A stretch of DNA of 64,000 nucleotides from positions 1 through 64,000 of the forward strand of contig NZ_JASZYE010000014.1 in NCBI RefSeq assembly GCF_030317145.1. Reading direction: 5' to 3'. This DNA comes from Variovorax flavidus (lineage in GTDB: Bacteria; Pseudomonadota; Gammaproteobacteria; Burkholderiales; Burkholderiaceae_C). Positions 45,930 to 54,240 of the stretch are shown here, piece after piece; within the stretch, counting starts at the first letter, position 1; each line of letters begins with the position of its first letter. The notes beneath the pieces were generated by a model. The model was not told the origin of the DNA and made no database searches. It was given only the letters and a program-made list of their open reading frames with translations. The position numbers and the translations under genes were made by a program.

Positions 45930-46127
45930 ATGCAAATCGACGTCACTTCGCTCATCGGTCCTGCGTTTCGGAGGTCGGCTGTCCATGAGACGGCGGCCGG
46001 CCTTGACCTTCACGAAATCGCAGATTCTGTGGAAGGTCGTTTGGACGCCTTTGCGAAGGAAGGGGACACTGACACTTCAGTTGACCGCAAGCCCCTTGGG
46101 GTTCGTAATCGAAGACGTCCGTCGTAA
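45930..46127 (+). CDS. Possible small hypothetical protein
   Basis: A 65-residue frame with protein-like, acidic composition (AAGLDLHEIADSVEGRLDAF). The ribosome-binding site is weak. It lies between two small membrane-protein genes in the same direction. No family is recognised. Confidence 0.3.
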   Translation: MQIDVTSLIGPAFRRSAVHETAAGLDLHEIADSVEGRLDAFAKEGDTDTSVDRKPLGVRNRRRPS

Positions 46128-46146
46128 GCAATGAGCTTGTCGCAGA

Positions 46147-46176
46147 CAGCATACGGCCAGAAGCGGGCTGTTGCGG
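46147..46176 (+). repeat. Diverged intergenic repeat copy
   Basis: GACAGCATACGGCCAGAAGC then GGGCTGTTG aligns with the repeat core (CGGCCA-N-AAGCGG conserved). Confidence 0.4.
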
Positions 46177-46222
46177 TCGAAACTCGGTGGACCGCATTCT
46201 CGGCTCACGCACAATTGAGGGA

Positions 46223-46498
46223 ATGATTTTGACCTGGGTGTTGCTCGCGGTAGCGGTCGTCTTTGCCTTTCTCGCATATGACGCGGCGCGACTTTCGTCA
46301 CCGGAAACTGATGTGCCCTTCGCCCTTACCGCGAAGGGCTGGGGTGAGGATGTCGCGCATGTCTCGCTGGCAGAACAAGAGAAGCGAAAGCAGTACAGCA
46401 GGCTCCGTGGCATTGGTGACCTCAATCAATCTGTTTGGCTTTTCGTCATCCTCTGCATCGGCTGCCTTGCCGGAGCGGGCTACTCCCTCGTGCCTTGA
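46223..46498 (+). CDS. Small membrane protein
   Basis: The 91-residue protein has two membrane helices: ILTWVLLAVAVVFAFLAYDA at the start and SVWLFVILCIGCLAGAGYSL at the end, with a charged loop between (LAEQEKRKQYSRLRGIGD). GAGGGA precedes ATG 46223. No family is recognised. Confidence 0.55.
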   Translation: MILTWVLLAVAVVFAFLAYDAARLSSPETDVPFALTAKGWGEDVAHVSLAEQEKRKQYSRLRGIGDLNQSVWLFVILCIGCLAGAGYSLVP

Positions 46499-46625
46499 TC
46501 GAATGGCTCCGAACGGCCAATTGCTGACGTTCTATCTTGTGGCAGGATTCGGGCGCCGCGAGCGAACCGAAGCCACGCCTCACGCTCGTGGAACACGAGC
46601 TAACTCTCACCCTTCAAAGGAAGCC

Positions 46626-46835
46626 ATGGCCGAGACCACCAAGGTAAAAGGACCCGCCTCATACTTTCCGTCCATCGAGAAAACCTACGGCAAGCCAATA
46701 GCGCATTGGATGGGTATTCTGGAGAAGCGGGGTCCGTTGAAGCACATGGAGCTGGTCAACTGCCTGAAAGCCGAGCACCAGGTCGGACACGGGCACGCGA
46801 ACGCCTTGGTGGCGGCATTCCTCGCAACCAAGTAG
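46626..46835 (+). CDS. DUF4287-like small protein
   Basis: The 69-residue protein reads KGPASYFPSIEKTYGKPIAH, WMGILEKRGPLKHMELVNCL and HQVGHGHANALVAAFLATK, matching the short DUF4287 type (SYFPSIEKTYGKPI...HGHANALV). AAAGGAAG precedes ATG 46626. Function unknown. Confidence 0.78.
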   Translation: MAETTKVKGPASYFPSIEKTYGKPIAHWMGILEKRGPLKHMELVNCLKAEHQVGHGHANALVAAFLATK

Positions 46836-46894
46836 CGCGCCCAGCGCGTGATGAAACCTGACCACGATGTGCCGTGCAGTTGCCAGCCCCGAAC

Positions 46895-46925
46895 AGCTGC
46901 AGCCGGCCACAAGCCGACGTTTGAG
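46895..46925 (+). repeat. Dispersed intergenic repeat copy
   Basis: AGCTGCAGCCGGCCACAAGC then CGACGTTTG aligns over its whole length with the copies at 5821 and 45411. A 60-codon hydrophobic frame downstream (46978-47157, LLKTTACLAIFLVVLHWLPE) was seen but not called. Confidence 0.5.
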
Positions 46926-47126
46926 CCCGCGCCAGAATTTACATCCAAGGCTCGCCCGCGATGCCAACGTACCCCAGACCAGACTTTTCATTCTTCTCAA
47001 GACGACCGCCTGCCTCGCCATCTTTCTGGTAGTGCTGCACTGGCTGCCTGAGATTTCGACGTGGCTACACGATAAGGGCCGGGTCAGCCCCGCCGAGGCC
47101 AGCGAGTGCATTTGCAGCGATGTTTG

Positions 47127-47678
47127 TCATTTGCTAGTTTCTTCCTTTTGCTTCTGATATCCGCCACCGCCGGCGACGCTGATTTCGCTCACGCAGCCGG
47201 TACTGATGATTGATTGATTGGCAGGGTCTTTCTTCAGACCTACGTTGATGCTCAAACCCTGTCCCAAATAGCGTCCGGATTCGCTCCAACTGAACATCCC
47301 CCAGACATGGGCCGGAGGCGAACGCCGAGCAACTGCAGACGGCGAGCTATCTAGATCCACAAACGTCGATCCGGTATAGACCGCCAGTTCGTAAGGATCA
47401 AGGCAATATCCACTTCTTATCGGTGAAATGACCAGGGTTAGGACTTGCGTCCCCGATCGCTGGAAGATGGTGTAGCGCGCGCTGGGAGCGAACTGGTTCC
47501 CTGAGGGTGGGTCCATATACCGCGTGCCACCGACAACGAACTGTTGGCTGTAGGCCCGAGCCTCCCTCGGCGATAGCGACCTCTCGGTCAGCGTGATCCC
47601 CATCTTCTCCTCGATTTCCCGGACGGTCGGTGGCCGCTCCTCGGCGGTCTTCGGATACAGCGTCAGCATGTTGTCCAC
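47127..47678 (-). CDS. Hypothetical protein
   Basis: The 183-residue protein has clear coding character: TAEERPPTVREIEEKMGITL, RSLSPREARAYSQQFVVGGT and HVWGMFSWSESGRYLGQGLS, with a Lys/Glu end. No family is recognised. The same frame continues upstream of GTG 47678 with sensible sequence (PPRDPRIAERWPPEIKRLV) to a stop at 47760, overlapping the end of the preceding gene. The true start may be an unusual codon or be lost by a frameshift. Confidence 0.6.
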   Translation of the reverse strand: MDNMLTLYPKTAEERPPTVREIEEKMGITLTERSLSPREARAYSQQFVVGGTRYMDPPSGNQFAPSARYTIFQRSGTQVLTLVISPIRSGYCLDPYELAVYTGSTFVDLDSSPSAVARRSPPAHVWGMFSWSESGRYLGQGLSINVGLKKDPANQSIISTGCVSEISVAGGGGYQKQKEETSK

Positions 47679-47721
47679 GAGTCGCTTGATCTCGGGCGGC
47701 CAGCGCTCCGCAATGCGGGGA

Positions 47722-48045
47722 TCACGCGGGGGCAGCGGTGTGCCCTCGGGCTGCGGTCATGCCCAGCCATACGAGAAGCCTCTGCTTGACCGAAACCTGA
47801 TGGCCAGCCCGCCACAGCGGATGAATGCCGACCGCTGCTACATGTGAGGCCCGATACAAGACGAACGTCGTCAATGGCAACGCCAATGTAAGTGATGCAC
47901 CCAAGCTCCAAAGATGCGCATCGCTGGTGAAGTACAGCCTCCAATGCAGCGCGATGAAGCCGAGCTGCGGGACTACTAGAAAAGGAAACACGACCCAGCT
48001 TGCCGCTTTAACTTCGGCTCGGGTTTGGGGCCAAACAAGACTCAT
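47722..48045 (-). CDS. Small membrane protein
   Basis: The 107-residue protein has two or three hydrophobic segments: ASWVVFPFLVVPQLGFIALH and LWSLGASLTLALPLTTFVLY, then VAAVGIHPLWRAGHQ. ATG 48045 fits the first helix; the ribosome-binding site is poor. Its end overlaps, in another frame, the upstream extension of the following gene, suggesting they are co-translated. Confidence 0.5.
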   Translation of the reverse strand: MSLVWPQTRAEVKAASWVVFPFLVVPQLGFIALHWRLYFTSDAHLWSLGASLTLALPLTTFVLYRASHVAAVGIHPLWRAGHQVSVKQRLLVWLGMTAARGHTAAPA

Positions 48046-48161
48046 GACATTGGGTGGACTATGCCCTGCGACTGTAGCCGCCGATCGAAGGTGCCCCCCA
48101 GCTTGAGTACAAAGAACTGGACAGGCGTGACGTACTTCCGCTTCTGGCCGCTTGACGCCAC

Positions 48162-48464
48162 CTACGCATGAGGCCTGTTCAGCGAGGCGGCAGGGAAATG
48201 GCGGGTTACCCACAGGGCGAAGTCCTCCATCGACACCGCCCGGACGGCGCTCTCAAGCGAGGGGGAGTACAGGTCGAGCGGCCGGCCACTGCGGAGGCGC
48301 GACTGAAGGACATTAAGCTTAGCCTCCAGCCACCCAACCGAGCTAGCCGCATCGTACGAATGCGCATCCGCGAACTGGAGGAACAGGTCCCTGTCCACAG
48401 CTCCGGTGGACTCCAAAAGCGCATCAAGCTCTTGATTCCATCGCTGTACTTCAACGGCGTTCAT
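48162..48464 (-). CDS. Hypothetical protein
   Basis: The 100-residue protein is helical and protein-like: VQRWNQELDALLESTGAVDR, YDAASSVGWLEAKLNVLQSR and MEDFALWVTRHFPAASLNRP. GAGGAC precedes ATG 48464. No family is recognised, though the pattern is like small immunity or antitoxin-type proteins; this is not claimed. Confidence 0.55.
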   Translation of the reverse strand: MNAVEVQRWNQELDALLESTGAVDRDLFLQFADAHSYDAASSVGWLEAKLNVLQSRLRSGRPLDLYSPSLESAVRAVSMEDFALWVTRHFPAASLNRPHA

Positions 48465-48540
48465 GATGTCCTCGTGGCGTTGGCGCCATTGTGCGCGAGC
48501 TGCAGTGAAAGTCGGCTAACGGGCGAATTGGACACCACCG

Positions 48541-48580
48541 CGGAACGGCCGGTTCTGGCCGAATGTAGCCGGCCACCAAG
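48541..48580 (+). repeat. Diverged intergenic repeat copy
   Basis: CGAATGTAGCCGGCCACCAA then GACCAACATG matches the core around CCGGCCAC. A flanking inverted word pair, CGGCCGG and CTGGCCG, precedes it. Confidence 0.4.
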
Positions 48581-48610
48581 ACCAACATGTCAGCCAAACT
48601 TTGGCCAGCG

Positions 48611-48859
48611 CTAGGCAGCCAAAACCAAAGCAACCATACCGATGGCGAGGCCGGCCCAAGGATAAGCAACAGGAATGAGGAACCCGAAGAGAGCTATAAA
48701 CGCTAGCACGGCATGTATCACGCCCTTCGCCAATGGGGCGGACAGCGTGTCGCGAAGCTGGCTTCTAAGGCTTGCTCTATCCAAGCCGTATGCCGACCCG
48801 AGCAAAATGGCCGCAGCGGAAATGACAACCCAGATTGTCCCAAAGACTGCTAAGACCAC
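48611..48859 (-). CDS. Small membrane protein
   Basis: The 82-residue protein has three hydrophobic segments: VFGTIWVVISAAAILLGSAY, GVIHAVLAFIALFGFLIPVA and WAGLAIGMVALVLAA. GTG 48859 follows GAGGACGAA, a good ribosome-binding site. No family is recognised. Confidence 0.55.
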   Translation of the reverse strand: MVLAVFGTIWVVISAAAILLGSAYGLDRASLRSQLRDTLSAPLAKGVIHAVLAFIALFGFLIPVAYPWAGLAIGMVALVLAA

Positions 48860-48987
48860 TTCGTCCTCTATAGCTTGAAGTTATTTATTGGCACAGGAGC
48901 AGGCGCCAGTGGAGCTGACATTCGAAGGTCCGCTCATGGCCGTCAACCGCCTGTCGGCCCGAAGGTCCGTGATCGCGCGGCTTCCTG

Positions 48988-50277
48988 TCATAGCAGTTCA
49001 TTGAACGCGTAGAACACGTTGTCTTTGCACCGGTGCCACAGGCCGCGGCGTGCCCACGCGTCGGTCTGCAGCTCGATGCAGTCGCGCGCGTCGCGCTCGA
49101 AGATGGCGTCCAATTGCGCGGCCAGCGCGTCGTCGCGCAGGCCGAGCGTGATCTCGTCGTTGGTTTCGAAAGAGCGGTCGTCGAAATTGCTCGAACCGAT
49201 GGCGCACCACGCGCCGTCCACCGTCATCACCTTCTGGTGCAGCAGGCACTTCCGGTACTCGAAGATGCGCACGCCGCCGGCGAGCAGCAGGTGGAAGTTT
49301 CGGTGCGCGGCGTGCTGCACCATGGGCATGTCGGAAGCTTCGGCCGACGGCACCATCACGCGCACGTCGACGCCGCGCTTCGCCGCCTCGCACAGCGCAT
49401 CGATCGCCTCGCTGTCGGGCAGAAAGTAGGGATTCTGGATGCGGATGCGCTGGCGTGCGATGCACACCACCAGGTGGTGCAGGATCTTCACCGCCGGCGG
49501 CGAACCTTCCGGCTTGATGCTCGCGACGTGCACGGCCACGTCGCCCATGCGGTCGAGCGGCGGGAACACCGCGTCGCCGACAAAGAGCTCGCCGGTGTCT
49601 TCCACCCAGTTCTCGCTGAAGGCGGCCTGCACCGCATGCACGATCGGCCCGCGCAGGCGAACGCCGAGGTCGCGCACGTTGTCGCATTCGCGCCCGTCAC
49701 CGAGCCAGCCGTCGACGATGCAATGGCCGCCGACCAGCGCCACCTTGCCGTCGACCACCACCAGTTTGCGGTGGTCGCGGTCGTTGAAGACACCGATGTT
49801 GCGCACGTGGCGCGGGTGATGCATCTCGAGCCGGCAGCCAGCCTCCCGCAGTCGGCGCGATGCGGCCTCGCCCATCTTCTTGCCGCCGTCGGCGTCAACC
49901 AGCACGCGCACCGGCACGCCGGCGCGGCGGCGTTCGACGAGCGCATCGACCAAGCGCGTGCCGAGAACGCCGTCCTTCCACAGAAAGGTCTCGAAGTGCA
50001 CCGAGCAGGCGGCCGCGCGGATCTCCTCGAACATGGCATCGAAGAAGGTGCCGTTCTCAAGCAGCTCGACGGCGTTGCCTTCGTAAATGGTGCCCTGCGT
50101 CAGCCCCGAGAGCGAGGGCAGCAGTTCGGTGATCGGCGCTTCGCAGTCGATGACGAGCCGCGGGTCGCGATGGCGGCGGATCGACCAGATGACGAGACCC
50201 AGCACGACGATCAGCAGCGCGAACACGGAGGCAAGCGCCGAAGGCCAGGACAGTGTGGCAAGGAAACCATCGCTCAT
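48988..50277 (-). CDS. Phospholipase-D-family cardiolipin synthase
   Basis: The 429-residue protein has an N-terminal membrane helix (ALASVFALLIVVLGLVIWSI) and two PLD domains, each with an HKD motif: HRKLVVVDGKVALVGG (near residue 170) and HQKVMTVDGAWCAIGSSNFD (near residue 355). This matches the ClsB/ClsC-like cardiolipin synthases, which transfer phosphatidyl groups at the inner membrane. Single N-terminal helix and length fit that group. The long open frame on the opposite strand (49033-50463) is a GC-driven shadow. Confidence 0.88.
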   Translation of the reverse strand: MSDGFLATLSWPSALASVFALLIVVLGLVIWSIRRHRDPRLVIDCEAPITELLPSLSGLTQGTIYEGNAVELLENGTFFDAMFEEIRAAACSVHFETFLWKDGVLGTRLVDALVERRRAGVPVRVLVDADGGKKMGEAASRRLREAGCRLEMHHPRHVRNIGVFNDRDHRKLVVVDGKVALVGGHCIVDGWLGDGRECDNVRDLGVRLRGPIVHAVQAAFSENWVEDTGELFVGDAVFPPLDRMGDVAVHVASIKPEGSPPAVKILHHLVVCIARQRIRIQNPYFLPDSEAIDALCEAAKRGVDVRVMVPSAEASDMPMVQHAAHRNFHLLLAGGVRIFEYRKCLLHQKVMTVDGAWCAIGSSNFDDRSFETNDEITLGLRDDALAAQLDAIFERDARDCIELQTDAWARRGLWHRCKDNVFYAFNELL

Positions 50278-50464
50278 GGCGGCCGATTCTCTGTCATGCC
50301 CAACGCTTATCTGAGGCCGATGACCATGACCCCCGGTTTGTTTGCACGCGCTTCAGGTCAAGCGACCTCGACTCCGAACGGAAGCGTGGTGCGCGCGCCG
50401 CTAACTCCGGACAAGCCGCGAATTCTGCGGAGTGGCCGATCGGTCACTTCTAGCCGGCCCTGAC

Positions 50465-50770
50465 TTAGCCCCGGATGCCATCAGCGCCTTCCTTGGAGGC
50501 TCCTCGGCGACGGAATCCGCGAGTGGCAAGCTTGGCAACCCACCACCAAGCGAGGCCCCAAATTATGATGACCGCCGCCCATCCAAAGGTCGAAGGACTG
50601 GCCCAGCCCCACGCTTCCCCGGAAGCGTAGACAGGCAGTCCGGTAATCTTCAGGAGCGTGAGAGGCAGATAGACCGAACTGGCAATCAGCGGGGCAAGGG
50701 TTTCGGGTGGAAATAGAAAGCCGCTCACGTGGAGAAGCACGAGCGCTGCAAATAGGTAGCCACTACGCAT
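50465..50770 (-). CDS. Small membrane protein
   Basis: The 101-residue protein has three hydrophobic stretches: LFAALVLLHVSGFLFPPETL, LIASSVYLPLTLLKITGLPV and FGWAAVIIIWGLAWWWVAKL, then a basic and Gly-rich tail. ATG 50770 was chosen because it opens the first helix; the frame upstream (to 51202) is not protein-like. No family is recognised. Confidence 0.6.
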   Translation of the reverse strand: MRSGYLFAALVLLHVSGFLFPPETLAPLIASSVYLPLTLLKITGLPVYASGEAWGWASPSTFGWAAVIIIWGLAWWWVAKLATRGFRRRGASKEGADGIRG

Positions 50771-51058
50771 GAAGGAAGGGAAAAAAGATCGGAGGACTGC
50801 ATCGAAGGTCTGCAATTGGCCGGATTCTGCCGCACGCGCGCCGGGCGTCAGTGGGCGGTGCGTTCGTCGTGGAAGCCCCAGAGATAGCGCTGGGCGCCAA
50901 CAGCCATAGTCGAAGCGATTTAGGCAGTCCTTCAGCCGCCCTTCGCGACTCCGAGCGCCATCGCGTGAGAGGCATAGGCAACACACACAGGGGGAAACCG
51001 CTCTGGAACTCAGGGCACTCCCGAGGGTCAGAGGAGAGCAGGCTCTCGAGGAGTTTCG

Positions 51059-51427
51059 ATGTCGAATGCCAACCACCGCCCGCTGCTTGTTCTTTGGCTG
51101 CTCGCTGGTTCGGCCTTTGCCGGCCCAGTCATCGACCTGGACACACCAGGCGCCATGGAATCGCTGCGGCGATCGAACGCCAATCACTTTGAGCGCATTC
51201 AAGGCGTTGTCGCGGGCTTGTCAAGTTCAAGCGCCGACATCGCACCAGTTTGGCTGCGAACCTGGTATCGAGCGGACGACCTGGTAGTGGGTTCGATGAC
51301 CCTGACAAGCTATCCGCCTCAACGAAAGCTGGCGCTGACGTTGGACGAAACGCGCTACCAGATGACTTGGACCGTTCGCGACGCGAACCCGCAGGCGCTT
51401 AAGGTTCCATCGCTTGGAAGCCGCTGA
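51059..51427 (+). CDS. Small secreted hypothetical protein
   Basis: The 122-residue protein begins with a signal peptide (HRPLLVLWLLAGSAFAGPVI, cleavage likely after SAFA). The mature part (LDTPGAMESLRRSNANHFER, PVWLRTWYRADDLVVGSMTL, QMTWTVRD) is beta-rich. No family is recognised. GAGGAGTTTCG precedes ATG 51059. Confidence 0.62.
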   Translation: MSNANHRPLLVLWLLAGSAFAGPVIDLDTPGAMESLRRSNANHFERIQGVVAGLSSSSADIAPVWLRTWYRADDLVVGSMTLTSYPPQRKLALTLDETRYQMTWTVRDANPQALKVPSLGSR

Positions 51428-51857
51428 TGGCTGACGCCACGAGAGGTCTCGGCCTTCTCGACATGCGCCCGCCACGGTTGGCGCATAGGAGCGAGACGCC
51501 CGCTCGAAGCTTGCCTGGCGCTCGGCAACGCGAACGTACACCTTGCGCCAGGGCTCTGCCACAAATACGGTTGGGCCATATCGGTACTGAGCGGGGGCGG
51601 TCAAAGAAGACTGGCGCTCTCAGCGACTGAACTGCTTGATGGTTGCGGATGTCTCGCTCCGAGGACCGCTCCCACAAATGCTGGACGCCAGGTGAAGGCG
51701 GCTTCCTTGCACTGACCGTCACCATGGGAATCAATCGCGCTGTAAGGCTGTTCCACGCGCCAGTTGACTGCCCGGCCAAAACCGGGCACTCACCCATCCT
51801 CGCAGAATGGCACGCGGTCGCCAGCAGACGTCGAGGCACCAGACCAATCCCTAGCGT
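51428..51857. other. Stretch without a supported gene
   Basis: Short frames on both strands have Arg/Ser-rich noise composition only. A repeat-like GGCGCTCGGCAACGCGAAC word occurs near 51510. Nothing else was recognised. Confidence 0.4.
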
Positions 51858-52709
51858 TCAGTTCATTGGACTGTCGGTGGATCGGCTCATAGCCGCCCAT
51901 TGGTCCAGCTCCGCCTGCATCGCGTTCAACTTGCCTCGCACCAGTTCCAGCGAATCGCTGCCAAGCAGCAGATGAGCTGGCGGCTTCTCGATGGCCGTGG
52001 CGATTCCCAGCATGACTGCGGCTGCCTTGGCCGGGTCGCCGAGCTGTTTGCCGCTGACCGCTTGACGACGCGCTCGCACTGGGTCAAACAGTGCGTCATA
52101 GTCGCCGATGCTGCGCGGCGCACGCACCATGGAGCGCCCAGCCCAGTCAGTCCGGAATGACCCCGGCGCGACGGCCGTCACGTCGATGCCAAGCGCGGCC
52201 ACCTCCTTTCCAAGCGCTTCGGAGATGCCTTCCAGCGCGAACTTGCTGCCGCAGTAATAGGCAATCCCGGGCATGGTGATGAAGCCACCCATCGAGGTGA
52301 TGTTGAGGATTCGACCACTGCGGCGCGCACGCATGTAGGGAAGAAAGGCCTTGATGACCGCCACGGCACCGAAGACATTGACCTCGAACTGGCGCCGCAT
52401 GTCTTCGAGCGGGCTCTCTTCCAAGACTCCCTCGTGCCCGTAGCCTGCATTGTTGACGATGACATCGACCGGCGCGATTGTCTTTTCCACTTCGAGTGCC
52501 ACGCGTTCGACCGATGCATGGTCAGTAACGTCAAGCTGTCGGGCAATGGCTTGGCCAGGATGCATCGCCTCGAATACCAGCGCGTCTTCGGCGCTGCGCA
52601 CCGTACCGATGACGCGATGCCCCGCGTTCAGTGCAGCTTGGGACAAAGCCCGACCGAAGCCACTGCTGACGCCGGTGATGAAGAAGGTCTTGACGGATGA
52701 ATTGCTCAT
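51858..52709 (-). CDS. Short-chain dehydrogenase/reductase
   Basis: The 283-residue protein is a classical SDR: TFFITGVSSGFGRALSQAAL (TGxxxGxG cofactor site), VDVIVNNAGYGHEGVLEESP (NNAG), catalytic Ser in ITSMGG and YYCGSKFALEGISEAL (YxxxK). FDPxRARRQ at the end fits the retinol-dehydrogenase-like cluster common in proteobacteria. The substrate is unknown. An AraC-family gene diverges from it, 95 bases away, and probably controls it. Confidence 0.88.
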   Translation of the reverse strand: MSNSSVKTFFITGVSSGFGRALSQAALNAGHRVIGTVRSAEDALVFEAMHPGQAIARQLDVTDHASVERVALEVEKTIAPVDVIVNNAGYGHEGVLEESPLEDMRRQFEVNVFGAVAVIKAFLPYMRARRSGRILNITSMGGFITMPGIAYYCGSKFALEGISEALGKEVAALGIDVTAVAPGSFRTDWAGRSMVRAPRSIGDYDALFDPVRARRQAVSGKQLGDPAKAAAVMLGIATAIEKPPAHLLLGSDSLELVRGKLNAMQAELDQWAAMSRSTDSPMN

Positions 52710-52804
52710 GGTGGCTCCTGAATCTGTGAAGCCTGATGCTACGGAGACACGGTCCGTTCGGAAATGACCTATGCTCTCCGGTCATTGCCTATTCCTACAC
52801 CCCG

Positions 52805-53737
52805 ATGAATTCCTCTTCCAGGCGCCAGATGACCGGGCTGCTGTCCAGCCTGGCTCGAGACGAGGGCTATACCTTGAGTCCCCTGCCCGGCGTTCGCTGG
52901 CTGCGCAGCAACCGACCGTTGGGAATCACGCCGGTGCTGTACGAGCCGGGCATCGTCATCGTCTGCCAAGGCCGCAAGCGCGGTTGGCTGGGCGACCAGG
53001 AGTTTGTCTACGACGAACAGCACGTCCTGGCGGTGGCGGTACCCGTCCCGTTCGTCATGCAGACGGAAGCCAGTGCTGAACGCCCCTTGCTGGCGATCTA
53101 CCTGCGGCTGGACCTGCAACTGGCGACCGAAATTGCCATGCGGGTTGACGCCCAGGAGCCCTTTGCAAAACCGGTGCGTGCGTCGAGCCTGGTGTCCTCG
53201 CCGATGGACGACGGCCTGGCCGACGCTGTCATTCGCCTTCTGCAGGCCATGCGCAGTCCGCTGGAAACCGAGGTGCTCGGCCCATCCATCTTGCGTGAAA
53301 TCTACTTCCGCGTATTGACCGGTGAGCAGGGCGATACGCTGCGAGCCGCGCTTGCAGCGCGTGGGCGCTTCGGCCAAATAGGCCGCGCCATCCAGCGTAT
53401 TCACCGCGACCACCGAAGCCCACTGACCGTGGCGATGCTCGCCGGCGAAGCAGGACTGGGTCCGGCCGCCTTTCACAACCATTTCAAGACCGTGACCTGC
53501 TCATCGCCGATGCAATACCTGAAGTCCATTCGGCTGCATCAGGGGCGACTCCTGATGATGCGACGGGGCATGACGGCCGCCGCCGCCGCGGCTGCCGTGG
53601 GCTACGAGAGTCCCTCGCAATTCAGCCGGGAATTCAAGCGCCTGTTCGGGCTCCCGCCGCAAGCGGAGGTCGACCGCATCAAGAACGCCTTTGCTTTGCC
53701 ACCGCTGCCGCAAGGCGCCTACGTCAGCTCCCACTAG
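52805..53737 (+). CDS. AraC-family transcriptional regulator (AraC_N type)
   Basis: The 310-residue protein has an N-terminal domain of the AraC_N type (VLYEPGIVIVCQGRKRGWLG) and a C-terminal pair of helix-turn-helices (VAMLAGEAGLGPAAFHNHFK and AAAAAAAVGYESPSQFSREF, then KRLFGLPP). ATG 52805 or 52829 could be the start; the open frame begins earlier. It is divergent from the SDR gene, its likely target. Confidence 0.85.
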   Translation: MNSSSRRQMTGLLSSLARDEGYTLSPLPGVRWLRSNRPLGITPVLYEPGIVIVCQGRKRGWLGDQEFVYDEQHVLAVAVPVPFVMQTEASAERPLLAIYLRLDLQLATEIAMRVDAQEPFAKPVRASSLVSSPMDDGLADAVIRLLQAMRSPLETEVLGPSILREIYFRVLTGEQGDTLRAALAARGRFGQIGRAIQRIHRDHRSPLTVAMLAGEAGLGPAAFHNHFKTVTCSSPMQYLKSIRLHQGRLLMMRRGMTAAAAAAAVGYESPSQFSREFKRLFGLPPQAEVDRIKNAFALPPLPQGAYVSSH

Positions 53738-53785
53738 TGCAAGGTGACGCTGTGTGGTGGTCCGAGTCTGAAGCGCCCTCTTGTC

Positions 53786-53815
53786 AGACTGCAGTCGGCC
53801 AACTCCGGACGGTGA
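53786..53815 (+). repeat. Dispersed intergenic repeat copy
   Basis: GACTGCAGTCGGCCAACTCC then GGACGGTGAG matches the core CTGCAGTCGGCCA exactly. Confidence 0.5.
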
Positions 53816-53870
53816 GCAGCAATGCAGAATGCGCGGGTCAGGGGCCGACCAGTACCCCAAGGAGCCGACG

Positions 53871-54212
53871 ATGTTGAGTGCGTTGTGCAGAGGCATCGCG
53901 GTCGCGATGAGTGTCATCGGGGCGAGCGGGGTCGCCGCGCAAGCCAACGACCCCGTCCCGATATACACGCGAGCGCGACTGACGTCCCTGTTCGAAGCAC
54001 CTGGTGGGAAGCTCTACGTGCGATTGAAGCTGCTGCCCCGGTCCAAGATTCCCTTCGCAACGCAGACCTTCAGGCTGCCCGACCGCTCGCTGGTAGCCGA
54101 TATTCCTGAAGGTTCATGGGTCAAGTTCACCTCGAAGCACCTCGATGGCGAGAACACGCTGACGTCAATCCATGCCGTGGCGGAGTGCAAGCGGTTTCAG
54201 CCATGCGACTGA
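53871..54212 (+). CDS. CusF-like copper-binding-type periplasmic protein
   Basis: The 113-residue protein starts with a signal peptide (GIAVAMSVIGASGVAAQAND). The mature part (KLYVRLKLLPRSKIPFATQT, ADIPEGSWVKFTSKHLDGEN, TLTSIHAVAECKR) has the pattern of the five-stranded barrel of CusF-like proteins. The Met/Trp/His copper ligands of CusF are not all present, so metal binding is doubtful. Two Cys near the end could form a disulfide. AAGGAG precedes ATG 53871. Confidence 0.6.
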   Translation: MLSALCRGIAVAMSVIGASGVAAQANDPVPIYTRARLTSLFEAPGGKLYVRLKLLPRSKIPFATQTFRLPDRSLVADIPEGSWVKFTSKHLDGENTLTSIHAVAECKRFQPCD

Positions 54213-54240
54213 AGCCGTCCAAAATCTTTGGATGCAGCGG

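Noticed and set aside
45411..48859. Cassette array of an integron: small genes with repeats between them
   Set aside because: The genes lie on both strands, the repeats lack the attC core and inverted structure, and there is no integrase.
49033..50463. 476-codon open frame on the plus strand opposite the cardiolipin-synthase-like gene
   Set aside because: Composition is His/Arg/Ala/Val-rich with no recognisable motif, while the minus strand has two perfect HKD motifs and a membrane helix. It is a GC-driven antisense shadow.
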